A stretch of 64,000 nt of DNA from Neobacillus soli NBRC 102451 (GCF_001591665.1 NZ_BCVI01000016.1:62001-126000); one strand, 5' to 3'. Counted from the first letter of the stretch, positions 28,082 to 38,035 are shown. A program made the numbers and translations. Notes: generated by a model not told the origin, from the sequence alone.

Positions 28082-28780
28082 ATGAAAATCGCTATCATCG
28101 GAGCAATGGAAGAAGAAGTAACTTTACTTAGAGAAAATATCGAGGGCCGAACACAAGAAACAGTCGCCGGCTGTGAATTTACGTTTGGAAAAATGCATGG
28201 TGCGGATGTTATTTTGCTGCGTTCAGGGATTGGTAAAGTAAACGCTGCTATGTCCACCACCATTTTACTCGAAAAATATAAGCCCGATTGCATCATCAAT
28301 ACTGGTTCAGCTGGGGGTTTTAACCCTTCACTTAATGTTGGAGATGCGGTTATTTCAACAGAGGTCCGTCATCATGATGTTGATGTGACGGCATTTGGCT
28401 ATGAATATGGTCAGGTCCCACAGCTTCCGGCTGCATTTTTAGCAGACGAAAAATTAATTTCAGTGGCAGAAACGGCTGCGGCAGAGCTGGAAAAATTCCA
28501 AATTGTTAAAGGCTTAATTGTTACCGGAGATTCTTTCATGGAAGACCCGGTTCGCGTTGATTTTGTGAGGTCGAAATTTACCGAATTACAAGCGGTTGAA
28601 ATGGAAGCAGCAGCCATCGCACAAGTGGCCCATCGTTTTGCTGTCCCTTTTGTTATTATTCGTTCGCTTTCGGATATTGCTGGAAAAGAATCAGAACTTT
28701 CATTTGATCAATTTATTGATAAGGCAGCAACTAATTCTGCTACATTGGTAATGAAAATGGTTGCGGCTTTAAAAAGCTAG
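28082..28780 (+). CDS. mtnN: 5'-methylthioadenosine/S-adenosylhomocysteine nucleosidase
   Basis: This 232-aa hydrolase splits MTA and SAH to adenine plus methylthioribose or S-ribosylhomocysteine, feeding sulfur recycling. The N-terminal [20 protein letters not shown] holds the catalytic glutamate region. INTGSAGGF is the ribose-binding loop. [15 protein letters not shown] and SLSDIAGK (catalytic aspartate) complete the active site. It is 13 bp upstream of mccA, as in the B. subtilis operon yrrT-mtnN-mccA-mccB, but no yrrT-like methyltransferase precedes it here. Confidence 0.96.
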   Translation: MKIAIIGAMEEEVTLLRENIEGRTQETVAGCEFTFGKMHGADVILLRSGIGKVNAAMSTTILLEKYKPDCIINTGSAGGFNPSLNVGDAVISTEVRHHDVDVTAFGYEYGQVPQLPAAFLADEKLISVAETAAAELEKFQIVKGLIVTGDSFMEDPVRVDFVRSKFTELQAVEMEAAAIAQVAHRFAVPFVIIRSLSDIAGKESELSFDQFIDKAATNSATLVMKMVAALKS

Positions 28781-28793
28781 TAGGAGTGGAGAA

Positions 28794-30853
<2,060 letters not shown>

Positions 30854-30862
30854 TAATATGAA

Positions 30863-30914
30863 GGGTGTCAGGCACCATATGAAAATAATTCACATGGTGC
30901 CTGACACCCATTTT
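30863..30914. terminator. terminator of mccB formed by the dispersed palindromic repeat
   Basis: The 16-bp arms GGGTGTCAGGCACCAT (30863-30878) and ATGGTGCCTGACACCC (30894-30909) are perfectly complementary, followed by ATTTTT. The core is the same as at 5168-5210, including the TGAAAAT / TTCACATGGT inner part. Confidence 0.9.
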
Positions 30915-30958
30915 TAAGGGCTTTTTAATTATTTTTTAAAAAGTTGCTTTAAAAAAGG

Positions 30959-30987
30959 TTTACAAAGTATTAGTGAGTGGATATAAT
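30959..30987 (+). promoter_or_regulatory. sigma-A-like promoter of the small-ORF cluster
   Basis: TTTACA (30959-30964), 17 bp, TATAAT (30982-30987). Confidence 0.7.
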
Positions 30988-31029
30988 TACCGTAGTAAGT
31001 AAAAAATTCCAAGAGGGAGGTCGAAGAAA

Positions 31030-31119
31030 ATGATTTTAGCGCTAACTGGAACAGCTGTAGGCATGACAACTGTATATTTGAATATCATACATTCGACCAG
31101 ACTGGAATGGATTACTTAA
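31030..31119 (+). CDS. 29-aa hypothetical peptide
   Basis: This short frame begins MILALTGTAVGMTTVY and ends RLEWIT. The first 20 residues are mildly hydrophobic. It has a strong ribosome site (GGGAGGT) 9 bases upstream and a good promoter at 30959, and two hairpin terminators follow, so it looks like a real transcription unit. I do not recognise the peptide. The arrangement could equally be an RNA with an incidental frame. Confidence 0.5.
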   Translation: MILALTGTAVGMTTVYLNIIHSTRLEWIT

Positions 31120-31144
31120 CATTTAAGTGACAATACATATCCAT

Positions 31145-31227
31145 GCCGCAGGGAGAATGATGCCTTGCGGTATTTTTGTGCCTAAAAAAGTACTGGCCGC
31201 AAGGGAGTGACTCCCTGCGGCCTTTTT
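31145..31227 (+). terminator. two tandem, similar terminators
   Basis: First: CCGCAGG (31146-31152) with CCTTGCGG (31163-31170), then TATTTTTG. Second: GGCCGCAAGGGAG (31195-31207) with CTCCCTGCGGCC (31211-31222), then TTTTTG. The two share GCCGCA, GGGAG, TGCGG and TTTTTGTGCC and look like a duplication. Confidence 0.85.
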
Positions 31228-31322
31228 GTGCCCTTTTTACTCGCAGTTTGGATATGTTTTGCATACATTGATGATGTTGCTACAACGTATTACGAAAAAT
31301 TAATTAGAGGAGGTGGTTAACC

Positions 31323-31463
31323 ATGACCCTGAATATATTATTTTTCTCGATTACATTTAAAAAACGAGAAGTAAGTCTTAAAGAAGCAGCAAACCAAGAG
31401 ATGGTTGAAAAGCTCTACGAGCAAAACAAAGACCGGCAAATTTCCATGCATCATTTCATGTAA
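31323..31463 (+). CDS. yrzI: YrzI family small protein, copy 1
   Basis: This 46-aa protein begins MTLNILFFSITFKKRE. It has a hydrophobic start of about 12 residues, then a basic stretch and a helical segment with ANQEMVEKLYEQNKDRQ, which is the YrzI family pattern (small putative sporulation proteins of bacilli). The ribosome site AGAGGAGGTGG is very strong. A second copy follows 39 bp downstream. An exact match to the sigma-E -10 consensus, CATACATT, lies at 31262-31269, but no matching -35 was seen. Confidence 0.8.
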   Translation: MTLNILFFSITFKKREVSLKEAANQEMVEKLYEQNKDRQISMHHFM

Positions 31464-31502
31464 TAGAAATACTTAAGCTTTTAAAAAAGGAAGTGAACAA
31501 AA

Positions 31503-31643
31503 ATGACTCTAAATATTTTATTTTTAACGATAACAATTAAAGCACGCAAAATAAGTCCTGAAGAAGCAGCACAACAAGAAATGGTTGAAAAACTGTATGA
31601 AAAAAATAAAGATCGCCAAGCGTCCATGTACCGCTTGATGTAA
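31503..31643 (+). CDS. YrzI family small protein, copy 2
   Basis: This 46-aa paralogue of the preceding gene begins MTLNILFLTITIKARK. The two share most of their residues, including EEAA.QEMVEKLYE.NKDRQ and a methionine as last residue. Their equal length and tandem position show a recent-looking duplication. The ribosome site is AAGGAAGTG. The function is unknown. Confidence 0.8.
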   Translation: MTLNILFLTITIKARKISPEEAAQQEMVEKLYEKNKDRQASMYRLM

Positions 31644-31683
31644 TTAGTAAAAAAATCCAATGACAAGAAAGGTGGTTTTACAA

Positions 31684-31746
31684 ATGTTGTTTTTTCTAAT
31701 GCAAGGTCGGGGTGCAAGTCTTTGGTATATGAAGGATACCACCTAG
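31684..31746 (+). CDS. 20-aa hypothetical peptide
   Basis: The frame MLFFLMQGRGASLWYMKDTT follows AAAGGTGG. It is tiny, has no recognised family, and is supported only by its ribosome site and position in the run of small genes. Confidence 0.3.
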   Translation: MLFFLMQGRGASLWYMKDTT

Positions 31747-31777
31747 TTACGGGATAAAAAATAGGGAGGTAAAGTAA

Positions 31778-31840
31778 ATGCCGCTGCATACTTTATTATT
31801 ATCACTTTTCTTTAAACCAAAGAAAAAAGCTTTAAAATGA
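31778..31840 (+). CDS. 20-aa peptide resembling a truncated YrzI
   Basis: The frame MPLHTLLLSLFFKPKKKALK has the same pattern as the first 17 residues of the two YrzI copies (M-x-L-x-x-L-x-L, then K-x-K/R-K) and a strong site GGGAGGT nine bases upstream. It ends where YrzI would begin its helical half. It may be a decayed third copy or a distinct short peptide. Confidence 0.5.
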   Translation: MPLHTLLLSLFFKPKKKALK

Positions 31841-31976
31841 TATCATAGATAAAATTCATCTTCAAATAGCTTGAAATATTTGTTAACAAAATGTTCACTA
31901 TTCCCTCAGATAGTTACTGTGAAAATATGATAAATTCAAAGTAGAAAGAGCAGCATCTATCTAAGGGGTGGAGAAT

Positions 31977-32054
31977 ATGTTCATGATTGTGATGGCTATC
32001 GTTATTACTGCAGCAATTGGTTGTGTAATCTCAGCAGAACTTAGTGTTGAATAA
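31977..32054 (+). CDS. 25-aa single-membrane-segment peptide
   Basis: The frame MFMIVMAIVITAAIGCVISA plus ELSVE is almost entirely hydrophobic, enough for one transmembrane helix. GGGGTGGAG lies six bases upstream. Similar tiny membrane peptides are common in bacilli, but I do not recognise this one. A terminator lies 90 bp downstream. Confidence 0.5.
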   Translation: MFMIVMAIVITAAIGCVISAELSVE

Positions 32055-32145
32055 GAAAGTTGGAAGTGCCCGATTTAGCAGCGTATGGACTGGAGCTGGA
32101 CAATTCTCAAAGTTGAAAACTAATATTTTCTTATCATTAGGAAGG

Positions 32146-32182
32146 AGCATCGACCATTATATAAACGGTCGATGCTTTTCTG
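32146..32182. terminator. bidirectional terminator, small-ORF cluster / M3 peptidase
   Basis: AGCATCGACC (32146-32155) pairs perfectly with GGTCGATGCT (32167-32176), followed by TTTCTGTTT. Confidence 0.85.
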
Positions 32183-32186
32183 TTTA

Positions 32187-33986
32187 TTATTTACTTTCCG
32201 TTAGGTCCAAGAATTCGTCAATATCATCAAGACAGATGCGTACTGCTTTTTCCCAGAAGTCTTTTTGGGTTAGATCAACCTGTAAATGTTTCTGTGCTAG
32301 GTCCTCTACAGTCATGGAGGCGGTATCCCGTAATAAGGCGATGTACTTTTCTTCGTAACCTTTTCCTTCTTCTAAAGCCTTAGCATAAATTCCAAGGGAG
32401 AATAGATAGCCAAAGGTATACGGGAAGTTATAGAATGGTACTCCGGTAATAAAGAAGTGCAGCTTCGATGCCCAGAATAATGGATGGTACTCCTCTAAAG
32501 CATCGCCATACGCCTCTTTTTGAGCCGTAAGCATTAATTCATTCAATTTTTCTACGGTTACTGTTCCTTGCTTTCTTTCCTCATAAAAACTTGTTTCAAA
32601 CAGGAATCGGGCATGAATATTCATTAATAGAGCCACTGTTCTTTGGATTTTATCATCTAAAAGAACCAGCTTTTCTTCCTCTCCTCCGGCATTTTTTACA
32701 GCCGCATCAGCAACAATCATTTCTGCAAAGGTAGAGGCCGTTTCAGCCACGTTCATGGCATATCTGCAATTTAGAAACGGCACGCCTCTCATAGCGAAGG
32801 AATGAAAGCCATGTCCGAGCTCATGTGCCAACGTGGATACATTTGACGGTGTTCCAGAGTAGGTCATGAAGATGCGGGATTGCTCACTCTCGGGCATTGA
32901 TGTACAGAAACCGCCAGGAGCTTTTCCGGGACGATCCTCAGCTTCAATCCACTGTTTTTCAAAAGCATTTTTTGCAAAAGCAGCCATCTTTTCGCCAAAA
33001 AGAGCAAAGTTTTGTTCGATAAATTCGGCCCCTTCTTGATAAGAAACCTTTGATTCTGTTTTACCGTATGGAGCATCTAAATCAAACCAGCTCAACTTTT
33101 CCACACCAGAGAGTTTTGCTTTCCGCTCTAGATAAGAAATTAGCTTCTGTTTATTTTCCGAGATGACAGCCCACATTGTTTCCAGCGTATCTTTTTCCAT
33201 TCGGTTAATGCTGAGCGGTTCTTTCAATACATCATCCCAGCCTCTTTTTTTATAGACATTCAATCGAAAACCAGAGAGATGATTTAAGGTTTTTGCGAGG
33301 AAATCTGCCTGTTCCCCCCAAGATTTCTCCCAATTTTTAAAAATTGCGGCGCGGACTTCACGGTCGGGGCTGGAGAATTTATTGGAGGCCTGACCGACAG
33401 AAAGTTGTTTCTCTTCACCCTGATCGTTAAAAGGGACCTTGATTTTACTTACGATTAAATCATACAGCTGTCCCCAGCTATGATAGCCGTCCACTTCAAG
33501 CGCGCTAATTAAGGCTTCCTCTTCTTTAGACAGCTTTTCCTTTGCTTTTTGGCGGCTTTCCGTTAACACGAAGGAAAGCTCCTTTAAGGCTTCATCGCTC
33601 ATTAGCTGTTCCCATACCTCATCATCAAAAGTAGTCAACAGGTTGTCTAATGAACCAAGGGCGATTTGGAATGCAGCGCCTAAGCTGGTTATTTTCGCAT
33701 CAAGCGAATAGGCCTTTTTGTCTTCGGTGTTTTGCGCTAGTAAGCATCCGACAAATGCACCTGCCTGGAATAGTTTTTTTGCGGCCCCTTCAAAATCTGC
33801 AAGCAGCTCTTTCAAGTATTTGGAGTCCTCAAGTGTGTTAGCTATTGTCCAGTTATTTACTTTTGCTTCGAAATGTTTGATAAGTTCCTCGGTTTTGTTT
33901 AGGTGTTCCTGTAACTCTGAGGAATCACTTCCCCCTTTAAAAAATACTTCTAGGTCCCAAACATCAGAATATGTAGTGGTTGTCAT
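32187..33986 (-). CDS. M3 family oligoendopeptidase (PepF-like)
   Basis: This 599-aa zinc metallopeptidase hydrolyses short peptides in the cytosol. The HExxH motif is in LAHELGHGFHSF, and the third ligand region NVAETASTFAEMIV follows about 27 residues later, as expected for M3. The N-terminal helical half has no signal peptide. I start at ATG 33986 after AAAGGGGGT; the frame opens 17 codons earlier without a site. B. subtilis has several relatives (yjbG/pepF, yusX); this length and start (MTTTTYSDVWDL) look closer to the YusX-like group, but I am not sure. It is a single-gene unit. Confidence 0.92.
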   Translation of the reverse strand: MTTTTYSDVWDLEVFFKGGSDSSELQEHLNKTEELIKHFEAKVNNWTIANTLEDSKYLKELLADFEGAAKKLFQAGAFVGCLLAQNTEDKKAYSLDAKITSLGAAFQIALGSLDNLLTTFDDEVWEQLMSDEALKELSFVLTESRQKAKEKLSKEEEALISALEVDGYHSWGQLYDLIVSKIKVPFNDQGEEKQLSVGQASNKFSSPDREVRAAIFKNWEKSWGEQADFLAKTLNHLSGFRLNVYKKRGWDDVLKEPLSINRMEKDTLETMWAVISENKQKLISYLERKAKLSGVEKLSWFDLDAPYGKTESKVSYQEGAEFIEQNFALFGEKMAAFAKNAFEKQWIEAEDRPGKAPGGFCTSMPESEQSRIFMTYSGTPSNVSTLAHELGHGFHSFAMRGVPFLNCRYAMNVAETASTFAEMIVADAAVKNAGGEEEKLVLLDDKIQRTVALLMNIHARFLFETSFYEERKQGTVTVEKLNELMLTAQKEAYGDALEEYHPLFWASKLHFFITGVPFYNFPYTFGYLFSLGIYAKALEEGKGYEEKYIALLRDTASMTVEDLAQKHLQVDLTQKDFWEKAVRICLDDIDEFLDLTESK

Positions 33987-34178
33987 TCTTCTACCCCCTT
34001 TTACTATGTACCTTTTTATTATAAGTCTATTTTTCAAAAAATTCTATTTTATACGCCTTTATTGAAGTGAAACAAAAGAATGAATCGTTTATTTGACAAT
34101 GATATGGGGACTGGGGTATAAGTGGATGGATAAGGATTCATAAACGAATTCCTCATAGTTTAATATGGAGGGGAAATA

Positions 34179-35147
34179 GTGAAGATTCAAAAGAAAGTTT
34201 TCTTGGCTACTCTTATGGGAATATTGCTTATTACTGCCGGTTGTACAAACAATGGCGAGGAACAAAAAAAGACCCACCAGGAAACAAAACCAAAAACAAA
34301 TATAAAGTATGAAATGGTTGAGGCAAAATCATTTAAAGTGAAAAACATTCGCGGAATTGGCTATCCGGGTAATGACAATGCTCTTTATATTGCCGCAAAT
34401 GATGGCTTAAAAATGTATAAAGATTTAAGGTGGTACATAACCACAACAAATAAACATGACTATATCGGATTTCAAGCGCTAGAAACGGGCTTCTTAGCGA
34501 GCGGGCACCCCCAAAAAGGGACGGATTTTAAAGACCCGCTTGGTATAGTACAAAGTGCTGATAAAGGGGAAACCTTTCAAAAATTGGCATTTTATGGTAA
34601 AATCAACTTTCATTTCACGGGAGCTAGTTTTGCGGGGCATAGTATCTATGTGATTAATGAACAACCGAATGAAAGCTTAAGTCAGGGTGTGAACTATTCG
34701 ACTGATAACGGAGCCACATGGAAAAAAAGTGCTTTTAAGGATTTTAACGCAGATTCACTTGGTATGATTGCTGTTCATCCGAAAAACGGGGTAACCATGG
34801 CGATGTCTACAAGATCAGGGATATATTATTCAACTGACAACGGGAACACGATGAAGCTAATAACAGGGCCATCTATGGTTACAGCCCTTACATTTAGTGG
34901 CGATTCCATTCTATTTTCGAGTGTTGAAAACGATAAAATTTTATTAAAGACTTTAAATCCTGCTTCTGGTCAACAAACCAATCTTGTCTTTCCATTCCTT
35001 GATTATGAAAATCCGATTACTTATTTAGCTGTTAATCCAAAAAATGAGCGTCAAATTGCCTTTACTACCTATAAAAATGATGTATACCAAACCAACGACG
35101 GCGGTAAAACGTGGAACAATCTTCTTAAAGACGGAAAAACAGAGTAG
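34179..35147 (+). CDS. lipoprotein with sialidase-like Asp-box repeats
   Basis: This 322-aa exported protein has a signal peptide with lipobox ITAGC, so C22 is the likely lipidated residue. The mature part shows at least four Asp-box (BNR) turns: SADKGETF, STDNGATW, STDNGNTM and TNDGGKTW, spaced through the chain. This implies a beta-propeller, as in sortilin or photosystem-assembly-type exo-domains. Bacilli carry such proteins annotated as F510_1955-type glycosylhydrolases, but no catalytic residues can be pointed to here. The start is GTG 34179 after GGAGGGG. Binding rather than hydrolysis is equally possible. Confidence 0.8.
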   Translation: MKIQKKVFLATLMGILLITAGCTNNGEEQKKTHQETKPKTNIKYEMVEAKSFKVKNIRGIGYPGNDNALYIAANDGLKMYKDLRWYITTTNKHDYIGFQALETGFLASGHPQKGTDFKDPLGIVQSADKGETFQKLAFYGKINFHFTGASFAGHSIYVINEQPNESLSQGVNYSTDNGATWKKSAFKDFNADSLGMIAVHPKNGVTMAMSTRSGIYYSTDNGNTMKLITGPSMVTALTFSGDSILFSSVENDKILLKTLNPASGQQTNLVFPFLDYENPITYLAVNPKNERQIAFTTYKNDVYQTNDGGKTWNNLLKDGKTE

Positions 35148-35175
35148 GAGTAACCTCCAGCTCTGTTTTTTTTCA
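35136..35175. terminator. terminator overlapping the lipoprotein stop codon
   Basis: AAAACAGAG (35136-35144) pairs with CTCTGTTTT (35161-35169), with an inner GGAG/CTCC stem, then further T. The lipoprotein stop codon is inside. It lies between two convergent genes. Confidence 0.8.
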
Positions 35176-35177
35176 AT

Positions 35178-35894
35178 TTATTGTTTTTTCTTCCGTTCCT
35201 TTTCAGCCCGGTAAAATTCGTGAAACATTTTCATGAGGGCCCGCTTTTCAATTCGGGAAACATAGCTTCTAGAAATCCCTAATTCTTTGGCAATCTCGCG
35301 CTGCGTTTTTTCCTTTTGCAGGTCAAGGCCAAAGCGTCCGATGATTACTTCTTTTTCGCGGTTATCGAGCACTTCAATATATTTTTTTATTTTCTCCAGC
35401 TCCATGTTAAGCTGAATCGTATCAATGACATCTTCAGATTCCGATTTAAGCACATCAATTAAGGAAATTTCATTACCCTCTTTATCCTGGCCAATCGGGT
35501 CATGCAGGGAAACATCTTTTTTTGTCTTCTTAAGTGCTCGTAGATGCATCAGGATCTCATTCTCGATACAACGAGCTGCATAGGTAGCTAGCTTTGTACC
35601 TTTTCCCTCTGAGTAGCTCTCAATTGCTTTGATTAAACCAATGGTCCCTATCGAAATTAAATCCTCTGAATCCTCCCCGGTATTTTCGAACTTTTTTACT
35701 ATGTGCGCGACCAATCTTAAATTATGTTCAATTAACATATTTCGCGCATGTGAATCCCCGTCTGCCATTAATCGTAAAAACTTTCTTTCTTCAGCAGCAG
35801 ATAGGGGTTGAGGAAAGGCATTATTTTTTACATAGGAAACAAGAAATAAAAATTCCTTCATTAAATAGCCGAGAGCTGTTAAGAGTCCAGACAT
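35178..35894 (-). CDS. sigK: sporulation sigma factor SigK (pro-sigma-K), uninterrupted
   Basis: This 238-aa late mother-cell sigma factor is made as an inactive precursor. The N-terminal pro-sequence [20 protein letters not shown] is followed by [12 protein letters not shown]; by comparison with B. subtilis, SpoIVFB would cut between S20 and Y21. Region 2 contains [17 protein letters not shown] and [17 protein letters not shown]. Region 4 is [25 protein letters not shown] start at the second ATG (35894), placed better after GGGGGTG. The gene is one continuous frame, so there is no skin element. Confidence 0.96.
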   Translation of the reverse strand: MSGLLTALGYLMKEFLFLVSYVKNNAFPQPLSAAEERKFLRLMADGDSHARNMLIEHNLRLVAHIVKKFENTGEDSEDLISIGTIGLIKAIESYSEGKGTKLATYAARCIENEILMHLRALKKTKKDVSLHDPIGQDKEGNEISLIDVLKSESEDVIDTIQLNMELEKIKKYIEVLDNREKEVIIGRFGLDLQKEKTQREIAKELGISRSYVSRIEKRALMKMFHEFYRAEKERKKKQ

Positions 35895-36003
35895 CCGCAT
35901 CCACCCCCGAGTTTTTAGACGATAGCCTATTATTAATTCCTATGAGGGAAACTGAAAATTGTGTCTGTCCATCCGAACTTTTTTGCGCTTGCCTTATATT
36001 TTA

Positions 36004-36038
36004 AATAAAAAAACATCAACCGGTTATCAGGTTGATGT
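36004..36038 (-). terminator. terminator of pssA
   Basis: ACATCAACC (36013-36021) pairs with GGTTGATGT (36030-36038). An A run on the plus strand at 36007-36013 gives the U run on the minus transcript, and a T run on the other side makes it work both ways. Confidence 0.85.
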
Positions 36039-36051
36039 TTTTTGGTACTGG

Positions 36052-36591
36052 CTATACTTTTTTCAGTTTAAAGGAACTGACCATTAGGAATGATAGTATG
36101 ATGATTATGAATAGGAATGTTTGGGATGGTAGATAGGGAATAGCTAAAAAACTAAGGGTTGCTAAGCATCCGGCTGCGGTAATCGGTAAGCCGGTAAAAA
36201 AACTATTGCTTTCTGTAATATTGAAACGTGCCAGCCTAAAGGCGCCGCAGCCAATATAAAAAACAGTAAAAAATGACCCAGGACCACCAAATTCATTTAA
36301 AATTCCTTGATATAGTAATAGTGCAGGTGCTACTCCAAATGATATAATATCACTCATGGAATCTAATTGTTTGCCAAGCTCTGATTCAATATTAAATTTC
36401 CGAGCAATCATTCCATCAAAACGATCAGCTAAGGCGGCTACAAAAATTAACAGCAGGCTCAATCTTAAATTCCCATGAAGCCCGAACACAATGGCAAATC
36501 CGCCTAAACCTAGATTTGTTAAGGTGATAACATTGGCTGTTTGGGATTTAAGTTTTTTCATTGTTAGGTCTAGAACATCCAATAAAAACAT
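36052..36591 (-). CDS. pssA: CDP-diacylglycerol-serine O-phosphatidyltransferase
   Basis: This 179-aa integral membrane enzyme makes phosphatidylserine from CDP-diacylglycerol and serine. The CDP-alcohol phosphotransferase signature DG-x2-AR-x8-G-x3-D-x3-D is complete (DGMIAR, then ELGKQLDSMSD). Four to five hydrophobic segments surround it. Several starts are possible; ATG 36591 follows AAGGAGTG at 11 bases, while the longer frame from 36624 runs through that site. It is divergent from psd, which performs the next step. A shorter start at 36561 (MKKLKSQ) cannot be excluded. Confidence 0.9.
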   Translation of the reverse strand: MFLLDVLDLTMKKLKSQTANVITLTNLGLGGFAIVFGLHGNLRLSLLLIFVAALADRFDGMIARKFNIESELGKQLDSMSDIISFGVAPALLLYQGILNEFGGPGSFFTVFYIGCGAFRLARFNITESNSFFTGLPITAAGCLATLSFLAIPYLPSQTFLFIIIILSFLMVSSFKLKKV

Positions 36592-36721
36592 TTTTTCATT
36601 ATCACTCCTTTTTTTCAGGACCAAAGGGAATCAAATTTCCGCAGTTACTCTATATTATTTAATTCTAAGTGTTTTATGTCATTTCGTAAAGAGTATTTTT
36701 ACACTATTTGGGGGTAGTTCG

Positions 36722-37504
36722 ATGATACAAGGTATTTATCGTCTGATGATTGAGTTAACAAATGGAAGGGTGACGTCAGGCATTTTAAGAAGATTTGCCC
36801 GTTCGCGGGTCAGCCGTTTTATTGTACCATCCTTTGCAAAAGTTTATCATTTGAATCAGGAAGAAATGGAGAAAGGCTTGTCTGATTATCCCACCCTCCA
36901 TGATTTATTTGTAAGGACATTGAAAAAGGAAGCAAGGATAATTGATCAAGGTCATGATGCTGTGGTCAGTCCCGTTGACGCGGTGATTGAAGATGTTGGT
37001 TCAATCAAAGAATCAAGTGAAATCATCGTAAAAGAAAAGCCGTATTCAATCGAAGAAATGCTCGGAGATCGTGGCCTATTGCCAAAGTATTTAAATGGTA
37101 CATACATGATTCTTTATTTAAGCCCAAGCCATTATCATCGCATTCACAGTCCTGTCGATGGTGTAGTTACGAAGCAGTGGACACTTGGTTCGAAATCGTA
37201 TCCGGTGAATAAATGGGGGTTAAAATACGGGGTCCGAACCCTGGCTAAGAACTACCGCGTGATGACAGAAGTCAAAACGGACTATGGGTATGTAGCTGTT
37301 GTGAAGGTTGGTGCGATGTTTGTTAATTCTATCGAAACGACTCACAAGGGGTCAGAACTAAAAAAGGGCGGGGAAATGGCCTATTTCAGTTTCGGATCAA
37401 CCGTTGTTCTATTATTTGAAAAGGATATTTTTCAAATCGAGTCAGGACTGCATACACCAAAAGAAATCAAGGTTGGAGAAAAAATTGGGGTTTTGCGTAA
37501 ATAA
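36722..37504 (+). CDS. psd: phosphatidylserine decarboxylase proenzyme
   Basis: This 260-aa precursor cleaves itself at the G-S bond of FGST (about residues 224-227) to form a small subunit with a pyruvoyl group, and then turns phosphatidylserine into phosphatidylethanolamine. The conserved SPVDA, the histidine-containing SPSHYHRIHSPVDG and the KVGAMFVNSI region are present. The start is ATG 36722, after GGGGG; the frame is open far upstream, over the pssA start, without a site. With the divergent pssA it forms a two-gene PE synthesis locus next to sigK. Confidence 0.93.
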   Translation: MIQGIYRLMIELTNGRVTSGILRRFARSRVSRFIVPSFAKVYHLNQEEMEKGLSDYPTLHDLFVRTLKKEARIIDQGHDAVVSPVDAVIEDVGSIKESSEIIVKEKPYSIEEMLGDRGLLPKYLNGTYMILYLSPSHYHRIHSPVDGVVTKQWTLGSKSYPVNKWGLKYGVRTLAKNYRVMTEVKTDYGYVAVVKVGAMFVNSIETTHKGSELKKGGEMAYFSFGSTVVLLFEKDIFQIESGLHTPKEIKVGEKIGVLRK

Positions 37505-37524
37505 AAAAAAAGCCCTTTTAGGGC
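37504..37524 (-). terminator. terminator of sda
   Basis: On the minus strand GCCC-TAAAA-GGGC is followed by a run of eight or more U (A run at 37504-37511). It also overlaps the end of psd. Confidence 0.7.
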
Positions 37525-37528
37525 AAAA

Positions 37529-37669
37529 TTAAGATGACATTCTTATTTTATTGTATAATGATCTGCGATGAATTTCAGATTCAATGAGACCAATAAAGTC
37601 TGGGCTCAAGTTTAGTTCTCTTGCTTTAAAATATGATTCGATTAATAAGTCATCTGACAGTTTACGCAA
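37529..37669 (-). CDS. sda: sporulation checkpoint inhibitor Sda
   Basis: This is a 46-aa helical-hairpin protein that binds sporulation histidine kinases such as KinA and blocks their autophosphorylation when replication is stalled or just starting. The sequence begins [20 protein letters not shown] and ends [12 protein letters not shown], which I recognise as Sda (same length as the B. subtilis protein). The start is TTG 37669, nine bases after GGAGGTG on the minus strand. Upstream lie DnaA boxes (37794-37892), consistent with DnaA-dependent control as in B. subtilis. Convergent with psd. Confidence 0.93.
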   Translation of the reverse strand: MRKLSDDLLIESYFKARELNLSPDFIGLIESEIHRRSLYNKIRMSS

Positions 37670-37793
37670 GTCAGAATTCACCTCCGAATTGTAGATTAAG
37701 TGTTCTATCTAATGATTGGGATACATATAATGGTACGTCCAATAGGTGTACCCTTAATCTACCAAATATATTCCTCTAGAACAATCGTTCTAG

Positions 37794-37892
37794 TTATCCA
37801 CAGGTCCTAGTGGATAACCTGTGATTAATTTGTTTATAAAATATGGAAGTGTGTAGGATTCAATGGGTACAATGTTAGTAACGTTATCCACA
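37794..37892. promoter_or_regulatory. DnaA-box cluster upstream of sda
   Basis: Perfect TTATCCACA boxes lie at 37794-37802 and 37884-37892 (plus strand), and a one-mismatch box lies on the minus strand at 37809-37817 (TTATCCACT). Sda is DnaA-activated in B. subtilis and this gap is one of its known DnaA-binding regions as I recall. The remainder of 37670-38126 contains the yqeG promoter and nothing else recognised. Confidence 0.88.
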
Positions 37893-38035
37893 GGTTGTGA
37901 AAAAGTTGAAATTTGTCGAAAAATATTTATTCATTTATTCTTTACGTACGGTATTTTTACAGGTTTACTAATTGAATATCATGAATCGCCATGTTTTGAT
38001 GAACAATAAGATTTATCAACTATTTCCTTTATTCT

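Noticed and set aside
31481..31789. 102-codon minus-strand frame across the YrzI copies
   Set aside because: No ribosome site and directly antisense to two paralogous frames with strong sites.
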